Positions 1 through 10,205 of a stretch of 64,000 bases of DNA are shown here, piece after piece. Within the stretch, counting starts at the first letter, position 1, and each line of letters starts with the position of its first letter. This stretch comes from Lichenibacterium minor (lineage in GTDB: Bacteria; Pseudomonadota; Alphaproteobacteria; Rhizobiales; Beijerinckiaceae). Under the pieces are notes generated by a model that was given only the letters and a program-made list of their open reading frames with translations, was not told the DNA's origin and did not search any database. The translations under genes and the position numbers were made by a program. Where the stretch lies: the NCBI RefSeq assembly GCF_004137685.1, contig NZ_QYBB01000002.1, positions 310,001 through 374,000 on the forward strand, written 5' to 3'.

Positions 1-626
1 AGGTGAAGCCGGGCCAGACCTTGCCGTCGGAACGCGACTTGATGGACCGGTTCGGCGTCGGCCGGCCGGCGATCCGCGAGGCCATGCAGGCGCTGGCCAA
101 TATGGGGCTGATCAGCATCTCCCACGGCGAACGGGCCCGCGTCTGCCAGCTCACGGCCCGCTCGATCACACAGCAGGTCGATCTCACGGCCCAGATCATG
201 CTGGCGACGTCGCCGCAATCGCTCGATCATCTCAAAGGGGCCCGCGCGTTCTTCGAGCGGGGCATGGTGCGCGAAGCCGCGCTGAGAGCCGACAGGACGG
301 ATGTCGATCGGCTGAAAGACACGATCGACAGACAGCGCGGGGCGCTCGGCGATGCGGATCGTTTCATCGCCGAGGACATGCGCTTTCATACCGAGATCGC
401 CACGATTTCGGGCAATCCCATTTTCGAAGCGGTGAGCGAGGCCCTGCTCGGCTGGCTTCGGAGCTACCATACCGAGTTGCTGATCTGGAGCGGCAAGGAG
501 ACCCTGACGCTGGCGGAGCACGCGGCGATCCTCCAGGCCATCGAGACCCGTGATCCCGAGGCCGCGGAGCGGGCCATGGCCCAGCATCTCGACAGGTCGG
601 CCGCTCTCTACGTCCACCCCGCGTGA
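1..626 (+). CDS. FadR-type GntR transcriptional regulator, 5' end cut by the window
   Basis: The visible 207 residues begin inside the winged-helix DNA-binding domain (LPSERDLMDRFGVGRPAIRE, residues 9-28), so the first one or two dozen residues lie outside the window and the GTG at base 3 is not the real start. The rest is an FCD ligand-binding domain with the usual acidic and histidine positions (EDMRFHTEIA, then EHAAIL and QHLD near the C-terminus), which normally bind a metal and a carboxylated sugar effector. The gene ends 10 bases before the convergent apionate lactonase gene. It is therefore the natural candidate for the regulator of the 12-kb apiose operon. That role is inference from position. 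Confidence 0.85.
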   Translation, partial: VKPGQTLPSERDLMDRFGVGRPAIREAMQALANMGLISISHGERARVCQLTARSITQQVDLTAQIMLATSPQSLDHLKGARAFFERGMVREAALRADRTDVDRLKDTIDRQRGALGDADRFIAEDMRFHTEIATISGNPIFEAVSEALLGWLRSYHTELLIWSGKETLTLAEHAAILQAIETRDPEAAERAMAQHLDRSAALYVHPA

Positions 627-636
627 GAGCGCTCGT

Positions 637-2565
637 TCAGGCGCTCCGGAAGCGCACGACCGCGTAGGGCGGCAGGTCCACGCGACCGTCGAGGCACGGA
701 GATCCGTCCGGAAAGTCGCCCGCACGAGCCTCAACCAAAGCGCTCGCGTCGAGCACGGCGCGGTCCCACGAGGAGCCGGCCGGTGCCGCGATCCGCAGCG
801 CCTGTGTCCCGTCCGTCAGATTCGCGCCCCACAGCGTCACGCGGCCCTCGCGATCCCGCGACGCCACGCCCAGGACACGGGCCTCATGGCTCGAGCCCAA
901 GGCGACTCGGGCCTGCCCGGCGAGGGCGGCCAAGCCGCGCGCCACGTGAAAGACCGGTCGAACGCGACCCGAGACGTCCTCGTCGAGAAGCCCGAAGTCG
1001 CCCGTCAAGGCCCCGACCGTGAGGGTGTCCAGGGCGCCTTCGCCGGTCTGGCTCGCGTAGCCGACCAGCCAGGCCGCGGCGAACAGGCCGCGCTGGCGCG
1101 GATCCCACCGCGCCATGCACACCCTGTCGTCGTCGGGATTGTCCATCGTGCGCGAGCCGTAGGGGTTCTGGCGCATGCCGATCGTCGAGGGGCCGATGCG
1201 ATAGAGCTTGTCGCCGATGATGGCCCGGCAGGAGCGCGTGATGTGAGGCAGGGCTTCGAGCGTCTGCATCACGCTGCGATCGTCGGCCGCGTGAACGATC
1301 GGACTGGTGGTGTGGGTCACGAAATCGAGCATCGCCACGGGTGGCCGCTTTCTGTTCAGCTCCGTGAAGGTGCTGAACATGCCGCCGCCGAGGCGTAATC
1401 CGGGAAAGGCACGCCGCGCCGCGGCATAAACGTCGGGCAGCGGCGGGCAATCGGGCCAAGCGCTGCCCGGCGGCGTGGACTGCCGGTCGACCGCGGGGCT
1501 GACCGCGATCGCGTCGAGCTTCAAGCCGGCCTGTCGCACCAGGGCAGCGATGGCGGCCAGTTCGTCCTCCGGAGCCTCACGCCCCGGAACCACGCATTCG
1601 AGCACGGAGCCCGCGTCGACCAGAGCCTGGACGCGAGCGAAGCCATGCAGGGCCTCCGGGCCTTGGCCCACCGAAGGATCGAGGGCAAACAGCAGGCTCT
1701 GCGGCGCGACTTCGCGCAGACGGCCCGCCGCGCGCACCGTCGCCTCGACCTCCTCGGGGACGACGACGAGGCCGATGGCGGGCATCGCGCCGGAAACGTC
1801 GCCGAGCGTGAGCACGACGGCGTCGGTCGAGGCGGGCCGGGTCGCGGGCGCCATCGGCTTTCCCCAGATCGCGAGGCGCACCGCCTGCCGTTGCGGCGCG
1901 CCGTCCGGAAGCCGGTACGGCCACGGCAGCGCGAGAGGCCGGACATAGGTCTTGTAGGAGGTATCGGACCAGTTGCGCTGATCCTCCATCTCGAACGTGT
2001 CGCCCTCCAGGCGGCAGGTGGCCGAAAGCCCACGGCGCACCTCGTGCGTGATGGCGCGGATGTCCTTGAACGGCTGCCAGGGTTCGATCAGGTCGGGCAT
2101 GCGGGTCTCTTCGATCGACCCGTCGCCATGCTCGATCGTCACCGGCCGTCCGGCGAGGTGGCGGATCGGATGCAGGACGCAGAACCCGCAGCGATTGGTT
2201 TCGAACCCACCCCGGGCCTCGGCCTCGGCGTCGAAGGCGAGCGTCCCGTCCTCGGCACCGCGAATGGCGACGCGGTAGCTGAGGGTGGCTCCCGAGGTCG
2301 AGACGCAGTGGCCCGTATAGCGGACCGTGAACTCGCCCTCGCGCTCCTCGATGCGGAGATCCGCGATGGCCGGCGCGAGGGTTCCCCAATCGGCATCGCG
2401 CACCACGTAGGCCACGGCGCGCAGCACCTCCGTGCCGCCGAACCGGATGGCCCGCAGGTTTCCCTCGACGAGCTCCGCCACGAGGGCACCGGCGACGAGC
2501 AGGCGCGAGGCCGGGGCCGGGGCGGCGGTTCCGTACCAGGCGATCAGAGTGTCGGCATCCGGCAT
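637..2565 (-). CDS. apnL: D-apionate lactonase-like protein, last gene of the apiose operon
   Basis: This 642-residue protein starts at ATG 2565 (MPDADTLIAWYGT), 29 bases after the dehydrogenase gene. The same frame stays open much further upstream, but that part reads antisense to the dehydrogenase in composition and is not used. The family hydrolyses D-apionolactone to D-apionate. I see no signal peptide, so it acts in the cytoplasm. Recognition rests on overall resemblance to the ApnL family and on the neighbours: an apiose dehydrogenase-like enzyme directly upstream and an apionate oxidoisomerase further up the same operon. The N-terminal half has a beta-rich, galactose-mutarotase-like look, and the C-terminal half resembles a TIM barrel. 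No catalytic residue can be assigned with certainty by eye. Confidence 0.72.
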   Translation of the reverse strand: MPDADTLIAWYGTAAPAPASRLLVAGALVAELVEGNLRAIRFGGTEVLRAVAYVVRDADWGTLAPAIADLRIEEREGEFTVRYTGHCVSTSGATLSYRVAIRGAEDGTLAFDAEAEARGGFETNRCGFCVLHPIRHLAGRPVTIEHGDGSIEETRMPDLIEPWQPFKDIRAITHEVRRGLSATCRLEGDTFEMEDQRNWSDTSYKTYVRPLALPWPYRLPDGAPQRQAVRLAIWGKPMAPATRPASTDAVVLTLGDVSGAMPAIGLVVVPEEVEATVRAAGRLREVAPQSLLFALDPSVGQGPEALHGFARVQALVDAGSVLECVVPGREAPEDELAAIAALVRQAGLKLDAIAVSPAVDRQSTPPGSAWPDCPPLPDVYAAARRAFPGLRLGGGMFSTFTELNRKRPPVAMLDFVTHTTSPIVHAADDRSVMQTLEALPHITRSCRAIIGDKLYRIGPSTIGMRQNPYGSRTMDNPDDDRVCMARWDPRQRGLFAAAWLVGYASQTGEGALDTLTVGALTGDFGLLDEDVSGRVRPVFHVARGLAALAGQARVALGSSHEARVLGVASRDREGRVTLWGANLTDGTQALRIAAPAGSSWDRAVLDASALVEARAGDFPDGSPCLDGRVDLPPYAVVRFRSA

Positions 2566-2594
2566 GTCGCGTTTCCCCGTGCAGGTGGTCTGGA

Positions 2595-3626
2595 CTACAG
2601 CGTGTCGGGGTCGATCCGCTGCAGGCTCGCCGCGCTGGCATAGGCGGCCTCGACCAGCGCCAGGGTTTTCAGGTTGTCGCGCCCCGACGTCTGGGGCTCC
2701 CGTCCCGCGCGCAGGCATTCGGACCAATGACGCTGGATGGCCAGCACGCTTTCCTGGATGTTGTGCCAGGGCCGCGCCGCCCAGGGCAGCAGGGGCGGCG
2801 CCACATCCGTTTCGGTGGCGCCCGTCGCCGTGGCAACGGTGAGGCGGTAGCCGGCCGAAAGCCGGATCGTGCCGAGCGTCCCGTCGACTTCGACGAGGGT
2901 CTGCGGAAACGGTTCCTCCCCGAGCGTCGTCGCATAGGAGCAGTCCACCACCGAGGTGGCGCCGGACGCGTGGTCGAGCAGCATGGTGGCGACGTCCTCG
3001 CCCCTGATCGCCGGATTGACCCGCCGGGTGCGGGCCGTCAGCCCCGAAACGTCGCCGAACAGGTAGCGGGCTACATCGAGGCTGTGGATGCCGAGATCCT
3101 CGATGATGAAGCGGCTCCCCTCCGCGAGATAGGGCTGGCCGGCGAAGACGTCGTAGCCCGAGCGGAACGACACCCGTCCCCAGAACGGCGTGCCGATCTC
3201 GCCGCGGTCGAGCACCGCCCGCACGGCCTGGATGGGGCTCTGCCAGCGGAAGTTCTCGTGCACCATTAGGGGAACGCCGGCGTCGGCGCAGGCCGCCACC
3301 ATGGCGCGGGCATCGTCCATCGTGGCGGCGAAGGGTTTCTGGCAGATCACCGGCAGGCGGTGGCGCGCCACGCGTTCGACGAGCGGGCGATGGCTCGCCA
3401 CCGTGGTGGCGATATCGACGAAGTCGAGCCCTCCGTCGGCGAGCAGCGCGTCGGCGTCGATGTAGCGCCGGCCGATGCCGAACTGGTCGCCGACCAGCGC
3501 CAGCCGGGCGATGTCGCGGTCGCAGAGGGCGACGATCTCGACGCCCGGCACGTCGCGCCAGGCATGAAGCTGGTTGACGGCGAAGAAGCCGCAGCCGACC
3601 AGGGCGCCGCGTAGCGGGGGGCTCAC
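2595..3626 (-). CDS. apsD: Gfo/Idh/MocA dehydrogenase, probable D-apiose dehydrogenase
   Basis: This is a 343-residue NAD(P)-dependent dehydrogenase. The N-terminal Rossmann motif (GALVGCGFFA, residues 7-16) and the CQKPFA motif (the family's EKP lysine, near residue 97) are visible, as is the IIEDLGIHSLD segment that carries the catalytic acid/histidine pair. In this setting it would oxidise D-apiose at C1 to D-apionolactone, the substrate of the downstream lactonase. The start codon overlaps the permease stop by four bases (ATGA), so the two are translationally coupled. The substrate is inferred from the neighbouring ApnL, ApnO, OiaK and RuBisCO-like genes. Gfo/Idh enzymes as a family act on many sugars. 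Confidence 0.75.
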   Translation of the reverse strand: MSPPLRGALVGCGFFAVNQLHAWRDVPGVEIVALCDRDIARLALVGDQFGIGRRYIDADALLADGGLDFVDIATTVASHRPLVERVARHRLPVICQKPFAATMDDARAMVAACADAGVPLMVHENFRWQSPIQAVRAVLDRGEIGTPFWGRVSFRSGYDVFAGQPYLAEGSRFIIEDLGIHSLDVARYLFGDVSGLTARTRRVNPAIRGEDVATMLLDHASGATSVVDCSYATTLGEEPFPQTLVEVDGTLGTIRLSAGYRLTVATATGATETDVAPPLLPWAARPWHNIQESVLAIQRHWSECLRAGREPQTSGRDNLKTLALVEAAYASAASLQRIDPDTL

Positions 3627-4687
3627 GACTGACGCGCCACCTGGAGCAGCGCCACACGCTGCTGGAGTTTCCGTTGCGCCTGGTCGACGACGACGGCCGC
3701 GATGATGACGAGGCCCTTGATGACGGTCTGCCAGAAGGAGCTGACGCCCATCATGACGAGGCCGTCACCCAGGATGCCGATCACGAAGGCGCCGATGACG
3801 GTGCCGCCCACCGTGCCGCGCCCGCCCGACATGGAGGTGCCCCCGAGGACCGCCGCCGCGATGGCGTTGAGTTCGAAGGTCTCGCCGGTGGCGGGATGCG
3901 AGGCCATCAGCTCGGAGGCGATGATCAGCCCCACGATGGCGGCACAGAAGCCCGAGAACATGTAGACGAACATCTTGACCCGATTGACCCGGATGCCCGA
4001 CAGGCCCGCGGCGCGCTCATTGCCGCCGACGGCGAAGATGTGGCGCCCGAGGGGTGTCGATCGGGCCAGATAGGCGGCCGCCAGCGCCACCACGACCAGC
4101 GCCCAGACCGCATAGGGCAGGTCGAGGAAGCGACCTCCTCCGAGGACGTCGAAGCCCTGGTTGGCATGGGCCTCCGTGCCGGCGAGGTTCGGGAAGGTGC
4201 GGCCTTCGGACATCAGCAGCGCCGCGCCGCGCGCCACGTAGAGCGTCCCGAGCGTGGCGATGAAGGGCGCCACATTGAGGCGCGTGATGAGCAAGCCGTT
4301 GACCACGCCGACCAGGATGCCGATGGCCAGCGTGACCAGCACGGTTTCGGGCACGCTGAACCAGACCGTGTAGCCGATCGGCAGGGCGAGACCGTTCATC
4401 AGGAGGCCGCCCGCCACCATGGAGCAAAGCCCGACGATGGAGCCGACCGAGAGGTCGATGCCGCCCGTCACGATGACGAAGGTCATGCCGATGGCCAGGA
4501 AGGCGTTCAGCGCGACGTGTTTCGCCATCAGGATCAGGTTGGCGGTCGACATGAAGTTCGGCGCCAGAATGGAAAAGACGATCAGCACGGCGAAAAGCGC
4601 GATGAAGGTCCGCAGCTTCATCAGCGTCAGCAGCAGCGTGCCGCCACTCGGTGCGGTGCTCGGGATGGGCTGCGGCACGGCGGTCAT
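3623..4687 (-). CDS. Ribose-type ABC importer permease (apiose operon)
   Basis: This inner-membrane protein has 354 residues and about eight to ten hydrophobic segments. It carries the ribose/xylose permease signature VTGGIDLSVGS and the conserved GGNERAAGLSGI and GGTSMSGGRGTVGG stretches near the C-terminal half. ATG 4687 overlaps the ATPase stop by four bases and was chosen over the longer open frame upstream, which is antisense sequence. It forms the channel of the importer with the ATPase and the binding protein encoded upstream. D-apiose is the expected ligand from context only. Confidence 0.9.
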   Translation of the reverse strand: MTAVPQPIPSTAPSGGTLLLTLMKLRTFIALFAVLIVFSILAPNFMSTANLILMAKHVALNAFLAIGMTFVIVTGGIDLSVGSIVGLCSMVAGGLLMNGLALPIGYTVWFSVPETVLVTLAIGILVGVVNGLLITRLNVAPFIATLGTLYVARGAALLMSEGRTFPNLAGTEAHANQGFDVLGGGRFLDLPYAVWALVVVALAAAYLARSTPLGRHIFAVGGNERAAGLSGIRVNRVKMFVYMFSGFCAAIVGLIIASELMASHPATGETFELNAIAAAVLGGTSMSGGRGTVGGTVIGAFVIGILGDGLVMMGVSSFWQTVIKGLVIIAAVVVDQAQRKLQQRVALLQVARQS

Positions 4688-6243
4688 GCGGAAACCTTCT
4701 CGGGGGCAACAGGACTGGGGCGCGTCGGGGCGTGGCCGGCCGCGGAAGCGGCCACCACCTTGGCCTCGGTCGCGTCGGAGCGATCCATGAGGGCTGTGAG
4801 CCTGCCGTTGCTCATGACGGCGATGCGGTCCGACAGGGCCATGACTTCCTCCAGGTCGGAGGTGACGAAGACGATGCCGAGGCCCTGGGCGGCGAGCCGG
4901 CGCATGGTGAGAAAGACGTCGGCCTTGGCGCCGACGTCGATGCCGCGCGAGGGTTCGTCCATCAGCAGCACCTTGGGGTTGGTCAGCAGGGCCTTGCCGA
5001 TGACGACCTTCTGCTGGTTGCCGCCGCTCAGCGACGAGACCGGCAGGTCCGTATCGGCCGCCTTGATGTTGAGGTCCGTGATCGCCCCCGCGACGGCTTG
5101 GCGCTCGGCCTTGCGCCTGATGTGGATGCCGCGGACGTAGCGGTAGAGGCTCGCCATGGTGAGGTTCTCGGCGATGGACAGCATGCCGACCTGCCCTTCG
5201 CGCTGGCGATCCTCCGGGATCAGGGCGAGCCCTCGCGCAATGCGGCCGGTGGTATCGAGCCGTGTGATCGGTTGCCCGCACAGGGTGAACTGGCCCGTGG
5301 CGAGCCGCTGCCGGCCCATGATGCAGTCCAGCAATTCGCTTCGCCCGGCACCCATCAACCCGTAGACGCCGAGGATCTCGCCGGCGCGGAGATCGAAACC
5401 GACGTGGTCGACCGACAGTCCGCCCGTCACGCGCGGCAGGCTGACGTCCCGCGCTTCGAAGATCACCTCGCCGATCCGGTGACCGACGCCCTTGGCGAAA
5501 TCCTTGGCGTCCTGGCCGATCATCTGGCGGACGATCCAATGCGTGTCCACGTCGCGCATCCCGGCCTGGCCGGTGACGCGCCCGTCGCGCAACACCGTGA
5601 TGTAGTCGCCGATGCGGATCAGCTCCTCGAGCCTGTGGCTGATGTAGACGATGGCGACGCCCTGCGCCTTGAGGTCGGCGATGACCCGGAACAGCACTTC
5701 GACCTCGGTGGCGCTGAGCGCCGAGGTCGGCTCGTCCATGATGAGGATGCGGGCGTCCTGGGCGACCGCCTTGGCGATCTCGACCAACTGCTGCTGGCCG
5801 ATGCGGAGATCCTCGACGAGGGCGCGCGGATCTATGCCGGTCTGCAGGCGCTCCATCAACTTGGCGGCGCGGCGCTCCTGCTCGCGATAATCGATGCCGC
5901 GCAGCCCGCGCGTCACCTCCCGCGTCGCGAAGATGTTCTCGGCCACCGACAGGTTGCCGAACAGGTTCAGCTCCTGGAACACCATGCCGATGCCATGCGC
6001 CACCGCGTCGGCCGTGGTGGGGAAGCGCACCGTTTCGCCGTCGAGCACGATGCGGCCCAGCGTCGGCTGCTCGACACCGGCGATGATCTTCATCAGCGTC
6101 GACTTGCCGGCGCCGTTCTCGCCGACCAGGACGTTGACGGCGCCACGGCGGACCTCGATCGTGGCGTGCTTGACCGCCAGCGTGCCCGAATAGGCCTTGG
6201 ACACGTCGTCGAGCCTGAGGACGACATCGTGGTCCGGGCTCAT
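4684..6243 (-). CDS. Ribose-type ABC importer ATPase, two nucleotide-binding domains
   Basis: This 519-residue duplicated ATPase is of the RbsA/MglA type. The first domain has Walker A VGENGAGKST (about residues 41-50), a variant signature LRIGQQQ and Walker B ILIMDEPTSALSA. The second has the degenerate Walker A GLMGAGRSELL typical of the class, the canonical signature LSGGNQQKV and VLLMDEPSRGID. It powers sugar uptake at the inner membrane. Its start overlaps the DUF2291 stop and its stop overlaps the permease start, each by four bases, so importer subunits are tightly coupled. Confidence 0.92.
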   Translation of the reverse strand: MSPDHDVVLRLDDVSKAYSGTLAVKHATIEVRRGAVNVLVGENGAGKSTLMKIIAGVEQPTLGRIVLDGETVRFPTTADAVAHGIGMVFQELNLFGNLSVAENIFATREVTRGLRGIDYREQERRAAKLMERLQTGIDPRALVEDLRIGQQQLVEIAKAVAQDARILIMDEPTSALSATEVEVLFRVIADLKAQGVAIVYISHRLEELIRIGDYITVLRDGRVTGQAGMRDVDTHWIVRQMIGQDAKDFAKGVGHRIGEVIFEARDVSLPRVTGGLSVDHVGFDLRAGEILGVYGLMGAGRSELLDCIMGRQRLATGQFTLCGQPITRLDTTGRIARGLALIPEDRQREGQVGMLSIAENLTMASLYRYVRGIHIRRKAERQAVAGAITDLNIKAADTDLPVSSLSGGNQQKVVIGKALLTNPKVLLMDEPSRGIDVGAKADVFLTMRRLAAQGLGIVFVTSDLEEVMALSDRIAVMSNGRLTALMDRSDATEAKVVAASAAGHAPTRPSPVAPEKVSA

Positions 6244-6899
6244 GGCTTCGGTCCCACGGTCAGCTCGACCGGCGTCACCAGCGGAGGAGCGTCACCGGAA
6301 GCGGATGCGAAGACCCCGGTCGCCGTGACGTGACGGCCGACGAGGTCTTGGCGCGGTGCCACGGCGAGCGCCGTCGCGTTGGCCTTCGTGTTCAGCGCCT
6401 TGCCGTATTGCGCGTAATCGACCTGATTCTTGAAGGATCCGAAGGGATGAAGGGACAGGATGTCCCGGATCGCCGTGCCGCGCACCACCGGGCCGAGTTG
6501 CAGCGTCACGAGATGTCCGCCTCGCGTCTTCACGTCGAGGGTGGCGGCGCGGGAATCCGTGTTGGCGGCCGTGACGGTGCCGTCGATGTCGGTGGCATAG
6601 GTCCAGGACGCGCCCGCCTGGTTCTCCCGAAAGCCGTAGCGCGCGCCGGCGTCGTCCGGCGACGCCTTGATGGCCTCGGCGACGGCGTCGTAGGGGCCGG
6701 CCTTGGACCGGATGAACGGGAGGATCTTGCCGCTCCAATCCGCCTCGACCATGGCGGCGGGGTCGAAGGAGCCGTCGTTGATGAAGACGGAGGTCGCCGT
6801 CTGGTTCGGGTCGGCCGCCGGGGTCTTCTCGATGCGGCAACCCGAGATCGAGAGCGCCACACCGGTCACGCCGGCGAGGGCCAGGAAGATGAAACGCAT
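6240..6899 (-). CDS. DUF2291 lipoprotein of the apiose importer operon
   Basis: This is a 219-residue exported lipoprotein. The signal sequence ends in a lipobox-like ISGC with the modified cysteine at residue 21, so it should be anchored in a membrane facing the periplasm. Members of the DUF2291 family sit next to ribose-type ABC importers, and their function is not known to me. A second, diverged copy occurs in the erythritol importer operon at 20796-21449. The two share the pattern FGxFxNQxDYxxxGxALN and a VTPVxLxV C-terminus. ATG 6899 was chosen because the signal sequence starts exactly there; the longer open frame upstream has no signal. It overlaps the ATPase start by four bases. Confidence 0.82.
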   Translation of the reverse strand: MRFIFLALAGVTGVALSISGCRIEKTPAADPNQTATSVFINDGSFDPAAMVEADWSGKILPFIRSKAGPYDAVAEAIKASPDDAGARYGFRENQAGASWTYATDIDGTVTAANTDSRAATLDVKTRGGHLVTLQLGPVVRGTAIRDILSLHPFGSFKNQVDYAQYGKALNTKANATALAVAPRQDLVGRHVTATGVFASASGDAPPLVTPVELTVGPKP

Positions 6900-6923
6900 C
6901 GACGCTCCCGATCGAGGAAGAGG

Positions 6924-6946
6924 CGGGCGCCCGTCGCGGGCGCCCG
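6924..6946. promoter_or_regulatory. GC-rich hairpin after the apiose-importer binding-protein gene
   Basis: CGGGCGCCC pairs with GGGCGCCCG across a five-base loop, lying between the binding-protein stop and the DUF2291 start. No U-tract follows, so it is more likely to stabilise the upstream message or attenuate readthrough than to terminate fully. Confidence 0.6.
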
Positions 6947-6958
6947 GAGGGAGACGGA

Positions 6959-8816
<1,858 letters not shown>

Positions 8817-8855
8817 TGGCAGTTCCTCCCGAATTGGCGTCGATCAAAACCCAAG

Positions 8856-8866
8856 TGGTATGATGA
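8856..8866. promoter_or_regulatory. Possible GntR operator copy upstream of apnO
   Basis: The sequence TGGTATGATGA here is repeated exactly, in opposite orientation, upstream of the first gene of the operon (12858-12868). It lies 40 bases before the apnO start and just outside the oiaK stop. FadR-type regulators often bind TGGT-containing sites, so it may be a second operator or an internal promoter control point. This is inference from the repeat alone. Confidence 0.35.
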
Positions 8867-8867
8867 G

Positions 8868-10205
8868 TCAACCAGCCTGGGCCTGACCGAGACGGATCGC
8901 CTCGAAATAATCGTCGTATCCGACCTGTCCGCCCTTCAGGGCGACCTCGAGACCGTCGAAAGCACCGCGGTCACTGAAGGCGGTGCAGAGCGGCGAGCCG
9001 GGCGTCTGCGGCAGTGGCAGTCGAGTCGTCAGGGCGAAGACGTCGAGTTCCCTCAAAGCGTGGGACGAGGTGTCGCCGCCGGCCACGACGGCCCGGCTGA
9101 GCCCGTGCCGCTCGACCAGAGCGCTGAGGATCCGGCCCAAACCGCGGGCGAGTGCGTGTCGCCCCTCCGGCAGGGCATCGATCGCCCCGCCGAGATCGGT
9201 TTCCGGGCCGAGCGCCGTGTAGAGGATCACGCTCCGCCCATCAGACAGCGCTTGCGAGCCCTTCGCGACGGCGTCGGCCAGGGCCTGTTCGGGCGACAGG
9301 ATCATGTGGCGGACATCGAGCGAGACGCCCGCAAAGCCGTGATCGAGGGCGTAGCGGACCTGCCGCTCGGTGGTGGGGGAACAGGAGCCCGAGACGACGG
9401 CGAGCCGGTCGACGGCACCGGGGGCGGAGAATTCCGCGTGGCCCGGAGCGAGCCCCCGGTCCCTCCAGGTGGGGAGCAGCGCATATTCGATGCCGGACGA
9501 GCCGACGACGAAACTGCCTCCCGGCTCCCGCCCGCGCCACAGGATCTCTCCGGCGGCGCGCTGGCTCGCTGCATCGGCGACATCGATCATCAGCACGCCC
9601 GGCTCCCCCGCGAGGGCCGCGGCGAGGCCGCTGTCGCGGTCCCGAGCCTGGAGGGCGGCGAGGTCGAGGAGCCCGATGCGGCGCTCGGTCTGTTGCGCGA
9701 GGTGGCGGCGGAGGTCGGCCTCGTGCATCGGCGTCACGGGATGGCGGCTCATCACGGGATGTCGGTCGATGCGAAACGTCTCGCCCCGGTAGGCGGCGAA
9801 CAGCGTCCCGAAGGCCGTGTAGCGTTTCAGCTGCGGCGCCCCGACCACGACGGGCACGGTCGCTTGGCCGAAGATCGCCGCACCGATGTCGATCGCGCGG
9901 CCGATGCTGCCGATCGTCGGCGCGGAATCGAAGGTCGAGCAGACCTTGTAGTGGCACAGGGCGGCCCCGAGCCCGTGCAGCCATTGCAGTGCCGGGGTGA
10001 GATGGTCGCCCATCCAGGCCGGGCTCTGGCTGCGGCTCGTTCCGGCGATGCCGATCGCCGCGCGGGGACCCAGCCTTGCCCGCTGCTCGAGCGTCGGGAT
10101 GTCGAGGAACAGGGCCGTCGACACGCCGGACGAGGCCAGCGCCTCCATGACATCGGTCGAGCCCGTCAGGTCGTCGCCGTAGAAGGACAGGAGCAGGTCA
10201 GGCAT
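8868..10205 (-). CDS. oiaK: Four-carbon acid sugar kinase family (DUF1537), probable 3-oxo-isoapionate kinase
   Basis: This 445-residue kinase has the N-terminal substrate-site motif YGDDLTGSTDVME (residues 9-21) and the C-terminal nucleotide-binding motifs VVAGGDTSSHAL and LKGGQVGYDDYF, a variant of the family's usual LKSGNFG. In the apiose pathway it would phosphorylate 3-oxo-isoapionate at O4, making the substrate of the RuBisCO-like protein encoded just upstream. Its start overlaps the end of that gene by eight bases, so the two are co-translated. The general kinase family is clear. The exact substrate is inferred from context. Confidence 0.8.
   Translation of the reverse strand: MPDLLLSFYGDDLTGSTDVMEALASSGVSTALFLDIPTLEQRARLGPRAAIGIAGTSRSQSPAWMGDHLTPALQWLHGLGAALCHYKVCSTFDSAPTIGSIGRAIDIGAAIFGQATVPVVVGAPQLKRYTAFGTLFAAYRGETFRIDRHPVMSRHPVTPMHEADLRRHLAQQTERRIGLLDLAALQARDRDSGLAAALAGEPGVLMIDVADAASQRAAGEILWRGREPGGSFVVGSSGIEYALLPTWRDRGLAPGHAEFSAPGAVDRLAVVSGSCSPTTERQVRYALDHGFAGVSLDVRHMILSPEQALADAVAKGSQALSDGRSVILYTALGPETDLGGAIDALPEGRHALARGLGRILSALVERHGLSRAVVAGGDTSSHALRELDVFALTTRLPLPQTPGSPLCTAFSDRGAFDGLEVALKGGQVGYDDYFEAIRLGQAQAG

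Noticed and set aside
637..3657. 1006-codon open frame on the minus strand spanning lactonase and dehydrogenase genes
   Set aside because: Only the part from ATG 2565 has protein-like sequence. The upstream part is an arginine- and proline-rich shadow of the dehydrogenase gene in another frame.
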